Part shown: in pieces, positions 42,101-51,100 of the stretch | Numbering within the stretch: the first letter of the stretch is position 1 | Layout of the letters: each line of letters starts with the position of its first letter | Origin: Ignavibacteria bacterium RIFOXYC2_FULL_35_21 | GTDB lineage: Bacteria > Bacteroidota > Ignavibacteria > Kapaibacteriales > UBA2268 | Reading direction: 5' to 3' | Assembly: GCA_001804705.1 (NCBI GenBank) | Contig: MHAY01000037.1 | Span: forward strand, 29,576-93,575 | DNA: 64,000 nucleotides | Notes under the pieces: generated by a model | Seen by the model: the letters and a program-made list of their open reading frames with translations, nothing else | Told to the model about the DNA's origin: nothing | Databases searched by the model: none | Made by a program: the position numbers and the translations under genes

Positions 42101-44643
42101 TACATAACTATCCGCCTCATTACAGGACAACGGATTCGTTGAAAGAATATCCTGACAATTTTGACCAGGATTATATTGATAAATTCATCTATCTGTTTAC
42201 TCCGTATCTGCATGCACCTGTTTACGATGTGAGCAGCAATTTAAGCAAAGCAAGATATCTGCAGCAGGATACGATTGATTACGGCAGAAACTTTGTCGGT
42301 GAGTATAGGTTTAAGATATTTGTGGTTGACAGCAACCCAAGATTCCTAATGCCTGATGACCCCGAGCAAGGTTATCCAATACCGAATTCGGCTTATCCGG
42401 AGGATATAACTGTAACACTTGACTCAAAAGGTACACAGAATACTGAGTTGATTGGTACATATAATGCTTCGGTTTATCCCTGCCGTACCAAAGTTGACGG
42501 AAGATTGAAAGCTAATTTGACTAATAGACTAAGATTTGCAGTTAATTTTAATACAAATGACGAGTTAGAAGACCAATGGGCAGACGAAAGGAATTGGGAC
42601 TTCCGCTATGGACGTACAGCTTATGGATTCCTAAACATAGCTTACAGGCCAAATGCTAATCCAGGCGATGATGAAGCGGATTCACTGATTGTTCTCGATA
42701 CCCTGGTTACTAACCCGAATATATACAATGCAAACACTATTATCAGGCAGGCAAGGCCTATTTGGATGGATGATAAGTTCCTTTGCAGGTACGATCCAAC
42801 TACAGACGGTAACAGTGTTTTTGCAGATACTGAAGTAGATTCATTCGGCGGCGATTTCACTACAAGAGGTGAATTGAATATCAGGGTTGACTATGATATG
42901 GCACTTGCAATGTTAACACCTCCGAACCGTATAAATGAAGAATTGGCACTCGATACAGTTCTAACAGTGGTTGTAAACGACGGACACGGCGGAATCGGCA
43001 AGATTGATTTGCCGTTGCTGGTAAACGTCGAACCTATTATTACAACCGCTACGGTATTACCGGCAGCTAAGGAGGATATTGAATACAATCCTCAACTTAT
43101 GGATAAGTCGAAGATGATTCAGGTGAAAGACCCGAACTTCGGACAGACTCATTACTTTGAGATTCTTTATTCTGGCAGCTATCCCGGTGTTGATACACTA
43201 TGGCGTGACCCATGCTTCCCGGATGCCGACCCGACCAACTTCTGGTACATAGGCGACAAGAAAACAGCACCCGAATGGCTGAAGATAAACAGGCAAAGCG
43301 GCATACTTTACGGAATTCCCGGAGTTAAAGATGCTCCGAGAGATGAGACAGTAACGATACTTTGCTGGGATGAAGACGACCTTGTTACAATGCAGACATT
43401 CTCAATCTTTGTTGATTCGACGAGGCATCGTCCGAGAATCGAAGCAGCACCGATTGTAAGGTGCGTTGAAGAAGGCCAGCCATATCTTGATTCTATTAAG
43501 GTTAGCGACATTGACTTGTTGAGGGGAAGACAGCAGGGTGACCCAACAGAAACTCTGACGTTCGAGCTAATAGACCCGAAACCATCTAACACTGTGTTAG
43601 ACCCGACAACAATATCAGGTATTCAGGATAATCCCGAGCAGGTCGTTTATATCAGGTCAACCGATTTCGGTGCATTTAGAGACCCGGATGGCAAAGTAAC
43701 CATCAGAATTAAGGTTACTGACGAAGCAGGATTAACCGATGAATTAATATTTAGAGTGAAATTCTCTGACGAGACAAACTTTGTATGTCCGATTAGAATT
43801 GAAAATAACTTGCGTGCTTACCAGGTACTTGAGTTTGGTACTGGACAGGGAGCAACCACAGGAGATGGATTGGATAATGAAGAAAGAGGAACTCTTGACG
43901 CAAACTTCTGCGAATTCGAAATTCCGCCAAAACCATATGAAGACGCGTTTGATGCAAGATGGGATATTCCGACTGTGAATGGTATTCTCAGGAATATATT
44001 CCCAGAGCCTGTTGCTGACCCACCGGGACAGCTTAGGATTTACAAGTGCATATTCAACTCCGGCGGCGTTGCAGGAGACGCATCCAACCATTACCCGATA
44101 AAGGTATCGTGGAATAAGAACGATGTACCGAGCAAGACTGACCTCGCAAAGAATCCGACAGGAGCAACCTGGTATATTAAGGATTTACAGTCAGACGGCA
44201 ATGTGTTTGGATACAATATGAATACTGGTGTTGGAGCATCATCTCCCGATATCATAAGAACAGAATCTGATGGTGTTATTACTCTGACAATAAACAGAAG
44301 TAGTGTAAAGGAATTTATTATCGTCCATGACTGGACATCCGGTGTTGGAGACGAGTACTTTACACTCACAACGGGGATTAATTCGGTATCACCTAACCCG
44401 ATGGCAAGAACAACCGAAATAAAATTCGGAATTGCAAGGAAATCAAACATCAGGCTTGAAGTTATTGATGAACTTGGAAAACTGGTTTCTGTCGTCGCAG
44501 AAGGCGAATACAGTCCCGGAAGCTATCAGCTCAATTGGGATGCCCGCGACATAAGCGGACATGAGCTTTCAAGCGGAACATACACAGCCCGTTTGGTTGC
44601 AGGCACAGTTACATCAACTGAGAAGATAGTCATTTTAAAATAA
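36151..44643 (+). CDS. Giant secreted beta-helix/BNR/Ig-like T9SS cargo protein
   Basis: About 2830 residues. Seen: signal peptide (1-24, GLTAQN); an N-terminal beta-helix opening (TLIIEPGTTIEFNPEGRM, about 45-65); about ten GGA(I/V/L/M)(Y/F/H/Q) rungs (RGGALQI, FGGAVYV, RGGAMYV, TGGAIFV, YGGAIFT, AGGAVHI, LGGAIYI) over about 320-860, as in polymorphic-outer-membrane-protein or pectate-lyase-like helices; a YCF48/BNR-like propeller (about 923-1211: GYTVGAGGTIIRLTEGG, GVIVGDNGTVLRTLNGG, GYAVGENGVLLKTTNAG); a further GGA rung and an unassigned region; Ig/cadherin-like modules (about 2230-2540); and a T9SS sorting domain (SVSPNPMARTTEIKFGI ... SSGTYTARL). Probably a surface or released adhesion/structural protein (inference). 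First gene of the cargo cluster. Confidence 0.9.
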   Translation: MHRLFRLSLLVVLLGIFCSVGLTAQNRVQLSGRLVSGEVRVLVKDSIYTLNYEYDIFGTLIIEPGTTIEFNPEGRMIVQPGGRLIADGFARATYNPNPFSHNGTTILPYENVGTTRNPYSYIGYSDLRYFLYGTYNHNLNGVVPTDVDATIDVSTPRDLTININKYRHIFDVVLDTAQRRIIDLVGDGVNYPEPTPPQYRIPFEDAIMFIASKLGSAPADDYNLQRYPWRRIGDLPVNVVSQLIVFKGQPFTNFSKEWGHIVVLPGARAAFFRNCEFNGLRKDTTVDRLPYYVASQFTPPLTQTEVNFLNRNMIDRSNGAGGALSTFSSRTWLINCRFTCNMARHRGGALQIMQSPEGFPRPSATPDYYRLDKNPNITDKGGELSQINTNNVQPGWSKILAIDYIDEDPVNYPEPLTNYDRQYYDDARIASYLGRIRNLKFDDNFVQLANYKEVIIGTPPVRVTRDDTTEFANANQYYGNLAFGGAVYVSGESSTFIISPLEGTATGYRTHPFEIGFGVNNSINIHGPGPGYAPTLQTFPLHDTLLFLHNWTNNYQGNVSSLGARGGAMYVGDNTSMIVAGEFLNNYAYTKYLQSDSAGSNTGYYARGGAIYQSDSRNRLQVRGGPNRAGGTNVDNPTIFYNNWAGTGGAIFVESITDITDPLFFDSDQWEEPKFYLQSPIIGGSDHYIYTRDYGFNITFRQNRARSYGGAIFTNRNMSVNGAGGVTNNTLIGYGGRYPVAFDSNHAGYAGGAVHIRIPFRASSPDMERTVQMIRANFTYNKVGENVAEALKPQVRGGGALYVMNADLNLMKSNEFRGNVVYNGNGGAIHMVRPNLYNKRFFLTDLDNEERTASSAMPFYYWPNTSYTSENGVLAYMSSAYPPDARMLNRFLDNQLIVDDQILAAQSGSGTTQIGLGTPSTTANLFGVAFLSEDEGYTVGAGGTIIRLTEGGDQWEYIPSGTANQLNDIDFLTNNVGVIVGDNGTVLRTLNGGLNWAPVAINLLPGWSIAGINFYSVKFSGSSSNTGYLVGDDGFIAKITVTLNTVTVDQVESGTIHNLYEVYFNRIHQGYAVGHRGLILKLNEDDKWDGQISNIYTDLYSVYFTNDYTGYAVGENGVLLKTTNAGYSWDRIETGTTIQLNRVWFTGLHDGYITGNDGLMLKSTNDGATWFALDPKTTENLNDIFFKTPSVGYTVGDMGFIARTSDAGANWEKKLSKDLQYIDVRRWAQESGLPENGVGLGGAIYILDSATASRFGRLDSTWFNRVRILNNFAYSGSAIYSDNFDMKLVFNRSLITSNMVDDRNDIGIFQNAITGPVIRDLATQTTIIGNWASHDLASTCIYGEIQGPSPAFTFSEASNSIYNNKSRFLIRLPDAPNTKGVLAGTTGLGFGGTDTLSGNYWGKTEANVTLIVYDSCTNCPGKKYRGGQQETFYLDTTDLVGGYNYHNTTTLEYRLWETKSENSALRNSFLKNGVHSYLFEGPFESTLRWDYQPIPLMNKIDVDENTPADSSIPDILLASGRIYDAYDKGVEIKTADYARRRMSPIEDFAVGIPPELVRYVDNTSPYYGKYVRCLVRDPFIAESLANVTDPAYPIINSLQTEFHPFVGPAHDTLFYHPIGYPLFLETEANYTGDVNRTNHDLRFLNESVFFVINETTNDYIRVNLRQVSEDASHREVFRGRVELIPDSSNRIPNTTIRRSNEGLLNFGSNIGDPHMLRAVEHNAYNEDKGTLQGRKYFNRFDQLGNEPLLYKNRPTMPISNNKFNVNYETYFAGERYRALPVNVGDSVSVVSRTILWRDGVDTALQKGFGFRVTNSTMPAEFTGDIYHLKVDTIVKYVPSQFPWRNAHGVYDTLRITNFLHKVFITEDREYPKDVGTYSQPNPQMGIGRDAVGRDHILNITAKDWNNLYDPRAFEIPDDYAYLRYEAYPSYPNSGLQNWLKYEYIPAGATYVTNPMDEANGYLLLRGRPTNPYIVPGGEEVYVTVHNYPPHYRTTDSLKEYPDNFDQDYIDKFIYLFTPYLHAPVYDVSSNLSKARYLQQDTIDYGRNFVGEYRFKIFVVDSNPRFLMPDDPEQGYPIPNSAYPEDITVTLDSKGTQNTELIGTYNASVYPCRTKVDGRLKANLTNRLRFAVNFNTNDELEDQWADERNWDFRYGRTAYGFLNIAYRPNANPGDDEADSLIVLDTLVTNPNIYNANTIIRQARPIWMDDKFLCRYDPTTDGNSVFADTEVDSFGGDFTTRGELNIRVDYDMALAMLTPPNRINEELALDTVLTVVVNDGHGGIGKIDLPLLVNVEPIITTATVLPAAKEDIEYNPQLMDKSKMIQVKDPNFGQTHYFEILYSGSYPGVDTLWRDPCFPDADPTNFWYIGDKKTAPEWLKINRQSGILYGIPGVKDAPRDETVTILCWDEDDLVTMQTFSIFVDSTRHRPRIEAAPIVRCVEEGQPYLDSIKVSDIDLLRGRQQGDPTETLTFELIDPKPSNTVLDPTTISGIQDNPEQVVYIRSTDFGAFRDPDGKVTIRIKVTDEAGLTDELIFRVKFSDETNFVCPIRIENNLRAYQVLEFGTGQGATTGDGLDNEERGTLDANFCEFEIPPKPYEDAFDARWDIPTVNGILRNIFPEPVADPPGQLRIYKCIFNSGGVAGDASNHYPIKVSWNKNDVPSKTDLAKNPTGATWYIKDLQSDGNVFGYNMNTGVGASSPDIIRTESDGVITLTINRSSVKEFIIVHDWTSGVGDEYFTLTTGINSVSPNPMARTTEIKFGIARKSNIRLEVIDELGKLVSVVAEGEYSPGSYQLNWDARDISGHELSSGTYTARLVAGTVTSTEKIVILK

Positions 44644-44652
44644 TTTTAATTA

Positions 44653-44678
44653 GGCAGGCTTCGGCAACGGAGCCTGCC
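44653..44678 (+). promoter_or_regulatory. Intercistronic hairpin after the giant gene
   Basis: GGCAGGCT (44653-44660) pairs with AGCCTGCC (44671-44678) around a 10-nt loop that can itself pair partly. No U-tract. In the 86-bp gap between the first two cargo genes it could stabilise the 3' end or cause partial termination, giving unequal amounts of the proteins (inference). Confidence 0.5.
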
Positions 44679-44735
44679 GATATTGAAAGAAGTAATATGA
44701 AAATAAATTTTTGTAATAAATAAGCGGAGATGAAG

Positions 44736-46844
44736 ATGAAAAGATTTTTCTTAATTGCTGTAGGAATAGTACTGCTGATGATAGCAGTTACCGAGCAGCC
44801 GTTAAAAGCACAAATCTACGGGGAGTACGATACCGTTAAGGTAGTGCAGCCAAGTGATCCGATAGGATACATTCAGCTGACAAGTCCTTCCGTGATTTCA
44901 GCTATAGACTTTAAGAAACCGTCAGCACCTAATCTACCACCAACCATAGTTGATAGGGATAACGGGTATTACAAGGCTCAGTTAGGATTCAGCTTTGAGT
45001 ATAATGGCGAAGTCTATAGTGAAGTGTGGGTCTGCGTTAACGGTTTCGTAACCTTTTCGCAGCCGGTGTATGTGGAATCGACAGACCCTGAAGGTTTGTT
45101 TAAATTCGGTTCTTCATACCAGATAAATGTTATAGCTCCTTACTGGGGCAACCACTTCCTGGTAACAGCCCAGGATACTGTTGCTCAGGGAGTTAACAGG
45201 CATTTACCAGGTCAGATTTCCTATAAGACCGAAGGTGTAGAACCTAACAGAGTATTTACAGTGCAGTGGAAAAATTTGTATATAAACTTACAGACACCAT
45301 TGCTTCCCGGGCAGTTGCCGCCTTTGAAAAACGGCATAGGCAATTTCCAGGTAAAATTATATGAATGCCCCGACCCATACTCAAGACAAGGAGACATTGA
45401 GTTTTGTTATGGCCAGGTTGAAGGGAATCCTTACACTACAGAAGACCAGGTTATAACCAGGGATGCAACAGTCGGAATTAAGGGCGAAACAAACGTAAGA
45501 GGCAGTTTTGCCGATTTTATGAATGCATTATATTTCGACCAGGCATGGACAACTACGGATGATAGAAATTATAGTCCTGATTCTACCAGAATCGGTTTGA
45601 AAAAAACAAATGCATGGCAACCCTCCGGCGGTTCAGACACAAGAATTCATTATTATGCATTGGCAAGATTCCAGGCTGAAAGGTACTGGGGCGACGGCGA
45701 TGCCGATATGTCCAAACTGCTAGGCAGGAAACACGGAGCTTTTGGCGAAACGCAGAACCGTTACGTTACATTTAATGATGCAAGAGTTATTGTGCGTTCG
45801 GTTGTTACAATGAAACAGCTTGACAGCGTCAGAAGAAGAAGTGCTTACCATGGCGATGTTAATCATGACGGCAGGTATTTTTACAGGGATACCGGTATTA
45901 TAAAGAGCAAGGTTAATCCTTTACTCGACTCACTTGACCCCAATACGGGCGACCCGGTACAGGGTACAAAGAAAACAGCCCTTGATTGGAAGAACGTATA
46001 TTACGGTGATAGTTTATCTTATGTAACAGTTAAAGACCCAATGGGTATAGACACAGTTGTTCCTACAAAGATTAATACTTTGAAGATGGTGTTCTTCATG
46101 GCAAATGAACAAGATGCTGCATGGATTCTCGAGTATATGAAAGGCAGTGTTGAATCTCTACCCTGGCTACTCGATACAACAGTAAGGCATGGTAAAATCG
46201 GAATTAATGAAGATCCGGCTACCAATATTATTGCGGGAATGGCTGAAAGGCTTGAGCCTAACAAATATATTTTCCCTGTCTATTTAAATGGCGTGATTGA
46301 TGGCCCATTGTCGTTCAGATTTGATGTAAACGGCAAAGTAACGGGTGTTACGGTAGATAATCAGGATGGAAATATATTGACGGCAGATTACGAGAATAAC
46401 ATAGCAGCACTTGCAGGTTCTGGTTCGTTTCAATCTGATGTACCGATTGCAATAGTAACCGTAACGACAGATAAACCTGAACTGTTGTTATCGAATATCA
46501 GGTTCAGAGGTATTGAAACCGGAAGGCAGACAATCTACCTGACGGATATTGAAGAAACTGATAATAACGGTGAATTATTGCTGCAAAACCAGCCCAATCC
46601 ATTCACAAGCAGGACTGTTATATCATTGAATATTGCAGACGAAGGAATGTACAGGATTGCTGTATATGATGCACTCGGCAATAAAGTGAGAACACTTTTC
46701 AATGGTTCATTGAATGCAGGTCCATACGCTCTCGAATGGGACGGCACGGATGACGGCGGTAACGCACTAAGTAACGGAGCATACATTTACAGGCTTACGG
46801 GGCAGAATGTATCGGCTTCGAGAAAATTAATGCTTAATAAATAA
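44736..46844 (+). CDS. Secreted T9SS protein with dockerin-like and cohesin-like modules
   Basis: A 702-residue exported protein. Seen: signal peptide (1-25, LKAQ); a beta-sandwich region where FSFEYNGEVYSEVWVCVNGFVTF resembles nidogen-like domains (about 80-240); one dockerin-like calcium loop, GDVNHDGRYFYRDTGIIKSK (about 372-391), interrupted compared with the standard duplicated dockerin; a cohesin-like strand pattern (YIFPVYLNGVIDGPLSFRF ... VPIAIVTVTTDK, about 508-595); and a sorting domain (QPNPFTSRTVISLNIAD ... GAYIYRL). Start at ATG 44736, since GGAG (44726-44729) abuts the ATG at 44730. Cotranscribed with neighbours. Confidence 0.8.
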   Translation: MKRFFLIAVGIVLLMIAVTEQPLKAQIYGEYDTVKVVQPSDPIGYIQLTSPSVISAIDFKKPSAPNLPPTIVDRDNGYYKAQLGFSFEYNGEVYSEVWVCVNGFVTFSQPVYVESTDPEGLFKFGSSYQINVIAPYWGNHFLVTAQDTVAQGVNRHLPGQISYKTEGVEPNRVFTVQWKNLYINLQTPLLPGQLPPLKNGIGNFQVKLYECPDPYSRQGDIEFCYGQVEGNPYTTEDQVITRDATVGIKGETNVRGSFADFMNALYFDQAWTTTDDRNYSPDSTRIGLKKTNAWQPSGGSDTRIHYYALARFQAERYWGDGDADMSKLLGRKHGAFGETQNRYVTFNDARVIVRSVVTMKQLDSVRRRSAYHGDVNHDGRYFYRDTGIIKSKVNPLLDSLDPNTGDPVQGTKKTALDWKNVYYGDSLSYVTVKDPMGIDTVVPTKINTLKMVFFMANEQDAAWILEYMKGSVESLPWLLDTTVRHGKIGINEDPATNIIAGMAERLEPNKYIFPVYLNGVIDGPLSFRFDVNGKVTGVTVDNQDGNILTADYENNIAALAGSGSFQSDVPIAIVTVTTDKPELLLSNIRFRGIETGRQTIYLTDIEETDNNGELLLQNQPNPFTSRTVISLNIADEGMYRIAVYDALGNKVRTLFNGSLNAGPYALEWDGTDDGGNALSNGAYIYRLTGQNVSASRKLMLNK

Positions 46845-46849
46845 ATAGT

Positions 46850-48085
46850 GTGAATGCTATTGAAAAATCGGTTAGATATTTCTGGTTGCTGCTGCTGATA
46901 TACATCGGCAGCAGCCAGATTTTAAAAGCCCAGGACACGGCTCATGTTCTTTTGATAAATCATAATCAGGTTGATGTTTGTGGGAGTGTAAGTGATAGAG
47001 ACTACATAATATCAATCAATATTGGCGAAGTAAAGCCAACAGACAGCTTGTTCGGATTTGATTTTTATATCAGGTATAATCCTGCAAAGTTTAATGCGAG
47101 AGCGGGCTTGACAATAAATACTCTATCGCAGTTCTTTGACAATGATAATGATGTCCATATATTCAGGAGCAGCAGCGATTCAGGGCTTATTGAGGGTCAT
47201 TACGGGACTTTTTCGAGTTACCCTGCTTACGGCAACAAGCCATTGATTGCATTTACCGGGAGATTTTTAGGTAGTTGTCCTGATACAGGATATTTTAGGC
47301 TTGATACATTGACTTTTACATCAGAATTTAAAAAAATAGTGGATGTTTCAGGTAAATTTGTCCTGGTAAAAGCTGAAGTACTGGATAAGCCGAACAGAAG
47401 CATTGCAGTAAGTTTTGAGACAATAGACTTTAAAAACGATACTGTAATATTTAATAAGGTTGATTCGGTTGGCACCGTTAAAGCCGGGATAATTGTAAGG
47501 AATAATTTAAATCTTGAAAACATTGTTTTTGAACTTATTACAGACAACAGTGATTATTTTAAGATTGAAGAAATAAAAAGTATATCGGATAATATACAGA
47601 TTGACAGTTTAAGCAAAGTTGCGAACGGATATTTGATTTATACATCGGTAACAGGCGAAATTGGAATAGAAGAAATTTTTGAAATTAAAATAAAAGAGAT
47701 AAAACGAAAAGGTGAAGTGAAAGAATTAAAACTTACACCAATAAAAGTAAACGATTGTGCATGTATAAAAAATTTAATAGAAGATAAGACAAATTTAAAA
47801 GGAAATTTAGAAGATACGACAGGAACAGGAATTACTGAATTTGAAAATAAAACTATATATGGTTATTACAACGAAATAAAAGATAAATTCATAATTGAAA
47901 GCGATAAGGAAATAGAAGAGATTTTAATATATAATATTTTGGGAAATTTGATAAAGAAAATAAACATTAGTGTTATAGATAGAAATGCCGAGATAGCGGC
48001 AGAAGGGTTAACCCGGGGAGTGTACCTGGTAACCGTCAGAAACATAAAGGATGAAATAAAAAATATTGTTATGATAAAAAATTAA
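46850..48085 (+). CDS. Secreted cohesin-like T9SS protein
   Basis: A 411-residue exported protein starting at GTG 46850, 5 bp after the previous stop, with no better in-frame start. Seen: signal peptide (1-28, ILKAQD); a cohesin-like domain (about 35-165: IISINIGEVKPTDSLFGFDF, YNPAKFNARAG, PLIAFTGRFLG); a second beta-rich part; and a C-terminal sorting-like domain (EEILIYNILGNLIKKINI ... GLTRGVYLVTV) ending VMIKN. Base composition becomes clearly more AT-rich and codons more A-ending after about 47.5 kb, unlike the first half, suggesting a module of different origin. May bind the dockerin-like loop of its neighbour (hypothesis). Confidence 0.75.
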   Translation: MNAIEKSVRYFWLLLLIYIGSSQILKAQDTAHVLLINHNQVDVCGSVSDRDYIISINIGEVKPTDSLFGFDFYIRYNPAKFNARAGLTINTLSQFFDNDNDVHIFRSSSDSGLIEGHYGTFSSYPAYGNKPLIAFTGRFLGSCPDTGYFRLDTLTFTSEFKKIVDVSGKFVLVKAEVLDKPNRSIAVSFETIDFKNDTVIFNKVDSVGTVKAGIIVRNNLNLENIVFELITDNSDYFKIEEIKSISDNIQIDSLSKVANGYLIYTSVTGEIGIEEIFEIKIKEIKRKGEVKELKLTPIKVNDCACIKNLIEDKTNLKGNLEDTTGTGITEFENKTIYGYYNEIKDKFIIESDKEIEEILIYNILGNLIKKINISVIDRNAEIAAEGLTRGVYLVTVRNIKDEIKNIVMIKN

Positions 48086-48118
48086 TTTTTAAGTATTCAT
48101 TTATATTAGGGGGTACTC

Positions 48119-51100
48119 ATGAAGAAGTATTTATTACAATTACGAGGCTACCGTATTTTTCTGAGCATGCTATTGCTAATAGGGATTCTGATAGTAGATG
48201 CAGGAAATGTATGGAGCCAGCAACCGACAAAACCAAGACCGCCAGTTCTGAGTTTAACCGCATCGAGGAACGATTACAGTAGAGATTGGTATCCGGATGG
48301 CAGGATTTGGCTACCGGTTGGTGAGACAAGCTTACCGAGAGAATTTCTAATGCCGGTCTTCATCGAGAACCAGTGGCACCATTATACTGGACCCGGTTCC
48401 AAGGCTTTGTACGTACCAGAACCCATTTACAGCTTCGACTTCAAAATTTTGTACGATAGCTTGGCTATAACACCAATGGGTATTGTCAAACATCACCCGT
48501 TTCCCGATACAACCGATAACAGGGTAGTCAGGGAAGATAATGCCGGTGATGAGTATTTTTATGAGCCATATGCAAGCAAGTTTATGATAACATGGGATGT
48601 GTTTAAGGCTCCATACTATCAGATGAATCTTGACCCCAATGTCCCCAGCCAGGTAAGAGGCAGAGGACATGGTATCAGGATTGCCGGAATATCATCGACA
48701 CCATTGGCAGTAACCGATACAATTAATGAGCAGTTTGTTGTTCTGTTTTATGTAAGATTCAGAATTAATCAGTTCGTTAATGCTTTCCTGAAGGAAGTCG
48801 GCTATACACCGATTTATATATCGAGCAGATATCCGGATAAAGAAGGAAATATGCATGTAGACTCAATCAATTTTAATCATTGGCCAATCAACATCGATGC
48901 TCCGTTTAAGGAGTATAGAAATTATTCCGAGTATCCTTATGTAGCAACTGACTATCCCGACCCGGGTGATGCCAATGTGCTTGGCGGTATGGAAAACAGC
49001 ATATTATCAAACTGGGTAACAGAAGGTATTTTGCCCGGAATGATTTATTTAAGAATGTTTGATAACTTACCCAGGTTTGGATACAGGCTCGAAAGAGGCG
49101 TAGGTTCATCTCCTGCAATACTCCCGATTTTCAATGAATATTGGGTTATGCAGGACCCGATAACCGTTGACTCAGGCAAGGTTGTAAGGGATGCCAACGG
49201 TAATAATATTGTTGTTGGTTCGCGTCAGTTTGAGCTATTGAATACCGTCGAGATGACAAGGATGAACAATGTTTACCTTGAATCCGACCAGCCGTGGCTA
49301 TTAATCAGAATACATTCCCAGAGGGGTAAATATACACCCGACAGAGACAGCACAAAAGCTTATGTCAAATGGTTGGATGAGATTATGGGATGTTCAAGCC
49401 CGTCTGATTGCTGGCTTGACCAGATGCTGATTGCAACAACAATGGACCCGGATGTGTTTGTCGAATTGAAATGCGATCCTGCCAGAATTGAAGATTCACC
49501 ATATGGGGATTACGGAGGTGAGAAAGCCGGTGTCTATGAAGGACATATTACGATATCCTCTTCGGATGCAGAAATAAGCCCGGTAAGGTTGAAAATTACA
49601 TTTATTAACTTCAGGGACGCATTTGAACCGCCACTCTACGAGGAAAACGGATTATATACGGATCCTCATGCCGGTATCACACTTGATATCAAACAACATA
49701 ATCAAAGTGACCCAAGAAGGACAAGGATTGTGTTCGGGACGGGCCATCGCGCATCAAACGCAGTTGACTCGGTGTTCGGTGAAAAAGAAGCTACACACAC
49801 TCTTGGTAATTACAGCAGTGGTTCCGGGTTGTTCGAGGCACGCTGGTTTTTACCTGATCCCAACGAAAGACAGCTATTTGCTCCCGAAGGATTCGGGGAT
49901 TTCTTCCCGAATGATGAAATACAGCAGACCGGTGTTATCAGGACTAACCTTGGTGGCCCAATCGTAACTTACGATACTATTCCTAATACGGGTTCAAGGG
50001 ATATAAGAGACATTCATGATACATCAGAATCAATTATATATTTCTGCCGTTATGTCAATCAGTATCCTATAACTATCGAATGGGATTTACAGGAATTTCC
50101 GGAGGATGCTATTTTATTCTTAACAGATACTCTAAACGGAACTATCTTTCCAAGTGTGAATATGCGCGAGGCTACTTACCTTGGAGGAACAAGATACTCA
50201 TATTATATAGACGACCCAGCAGTTTCGTCATTCAAGATTGAATACACACTACCAAAGATTATCGAGTATGTTGACCCATATGGAAATCCGATTATCAAGA
50301 AGGGTTGGAACCTGCTTTCATTGCCAGTTAGGCCAAGAAATGCAAAATGGTATGTATTCTATCCGAGGGCTATGAGTACACCCTTTTTCTTCTTTCCTCA
50401 AGGTGGTTACTATCCAGGAGAAGACTTAAAACCAGGTATAGGTTACTTCATTAAATACAGCGACAGTGTCGATAAGACATTCCGTGGTGTTATTATGAAG
50501 AGAATCACATCCGACGGATTTGATGATGCATTTGCCGATAAAATATCAATTTATCCCGGATGGAACACCATTGGCGGTTTGTCATACCCGATGAATGTAA
50601 GAAATATTGATTTTGACCAACACGAGCATTATCCCGGTGAAGTTCCCGATAAAATCTATGTCCGCAAATTTGGTATTTGGGCATTCGACAACGTCCATGG
50701 GTATTATGATGTAAATATTATGGAACCCGGCTTAGGTTACTGGATGAAATCCGATAAACATGGCTACCTGAAGCTTATCAGTAGTTACGCTAAAGATATC
50801 GTTGACGAAAGCAACAGCAAGGTTGACCTTCTTTCGAGGAGTGTCAGAATAGACTTACGCGACAATGCAAGGCATGAAGGTAAGCTTTACCTGACTTCCG
50901 ACAAGGATGCAGACATCAGCCTATATGAGCTTCCACCGGCACCACCGGCAGAGTTGTTCGATGTCAGATACGATAATAACATGTATATAAATAACACGAA
51001 CGAGTCGGTGATTACACTGCAAGGCGTAACATATCCAATGTCAATAAACATGGATTATGCCGATGCAAACTATACTTTCATAGATGCTGCATCGAATGAA

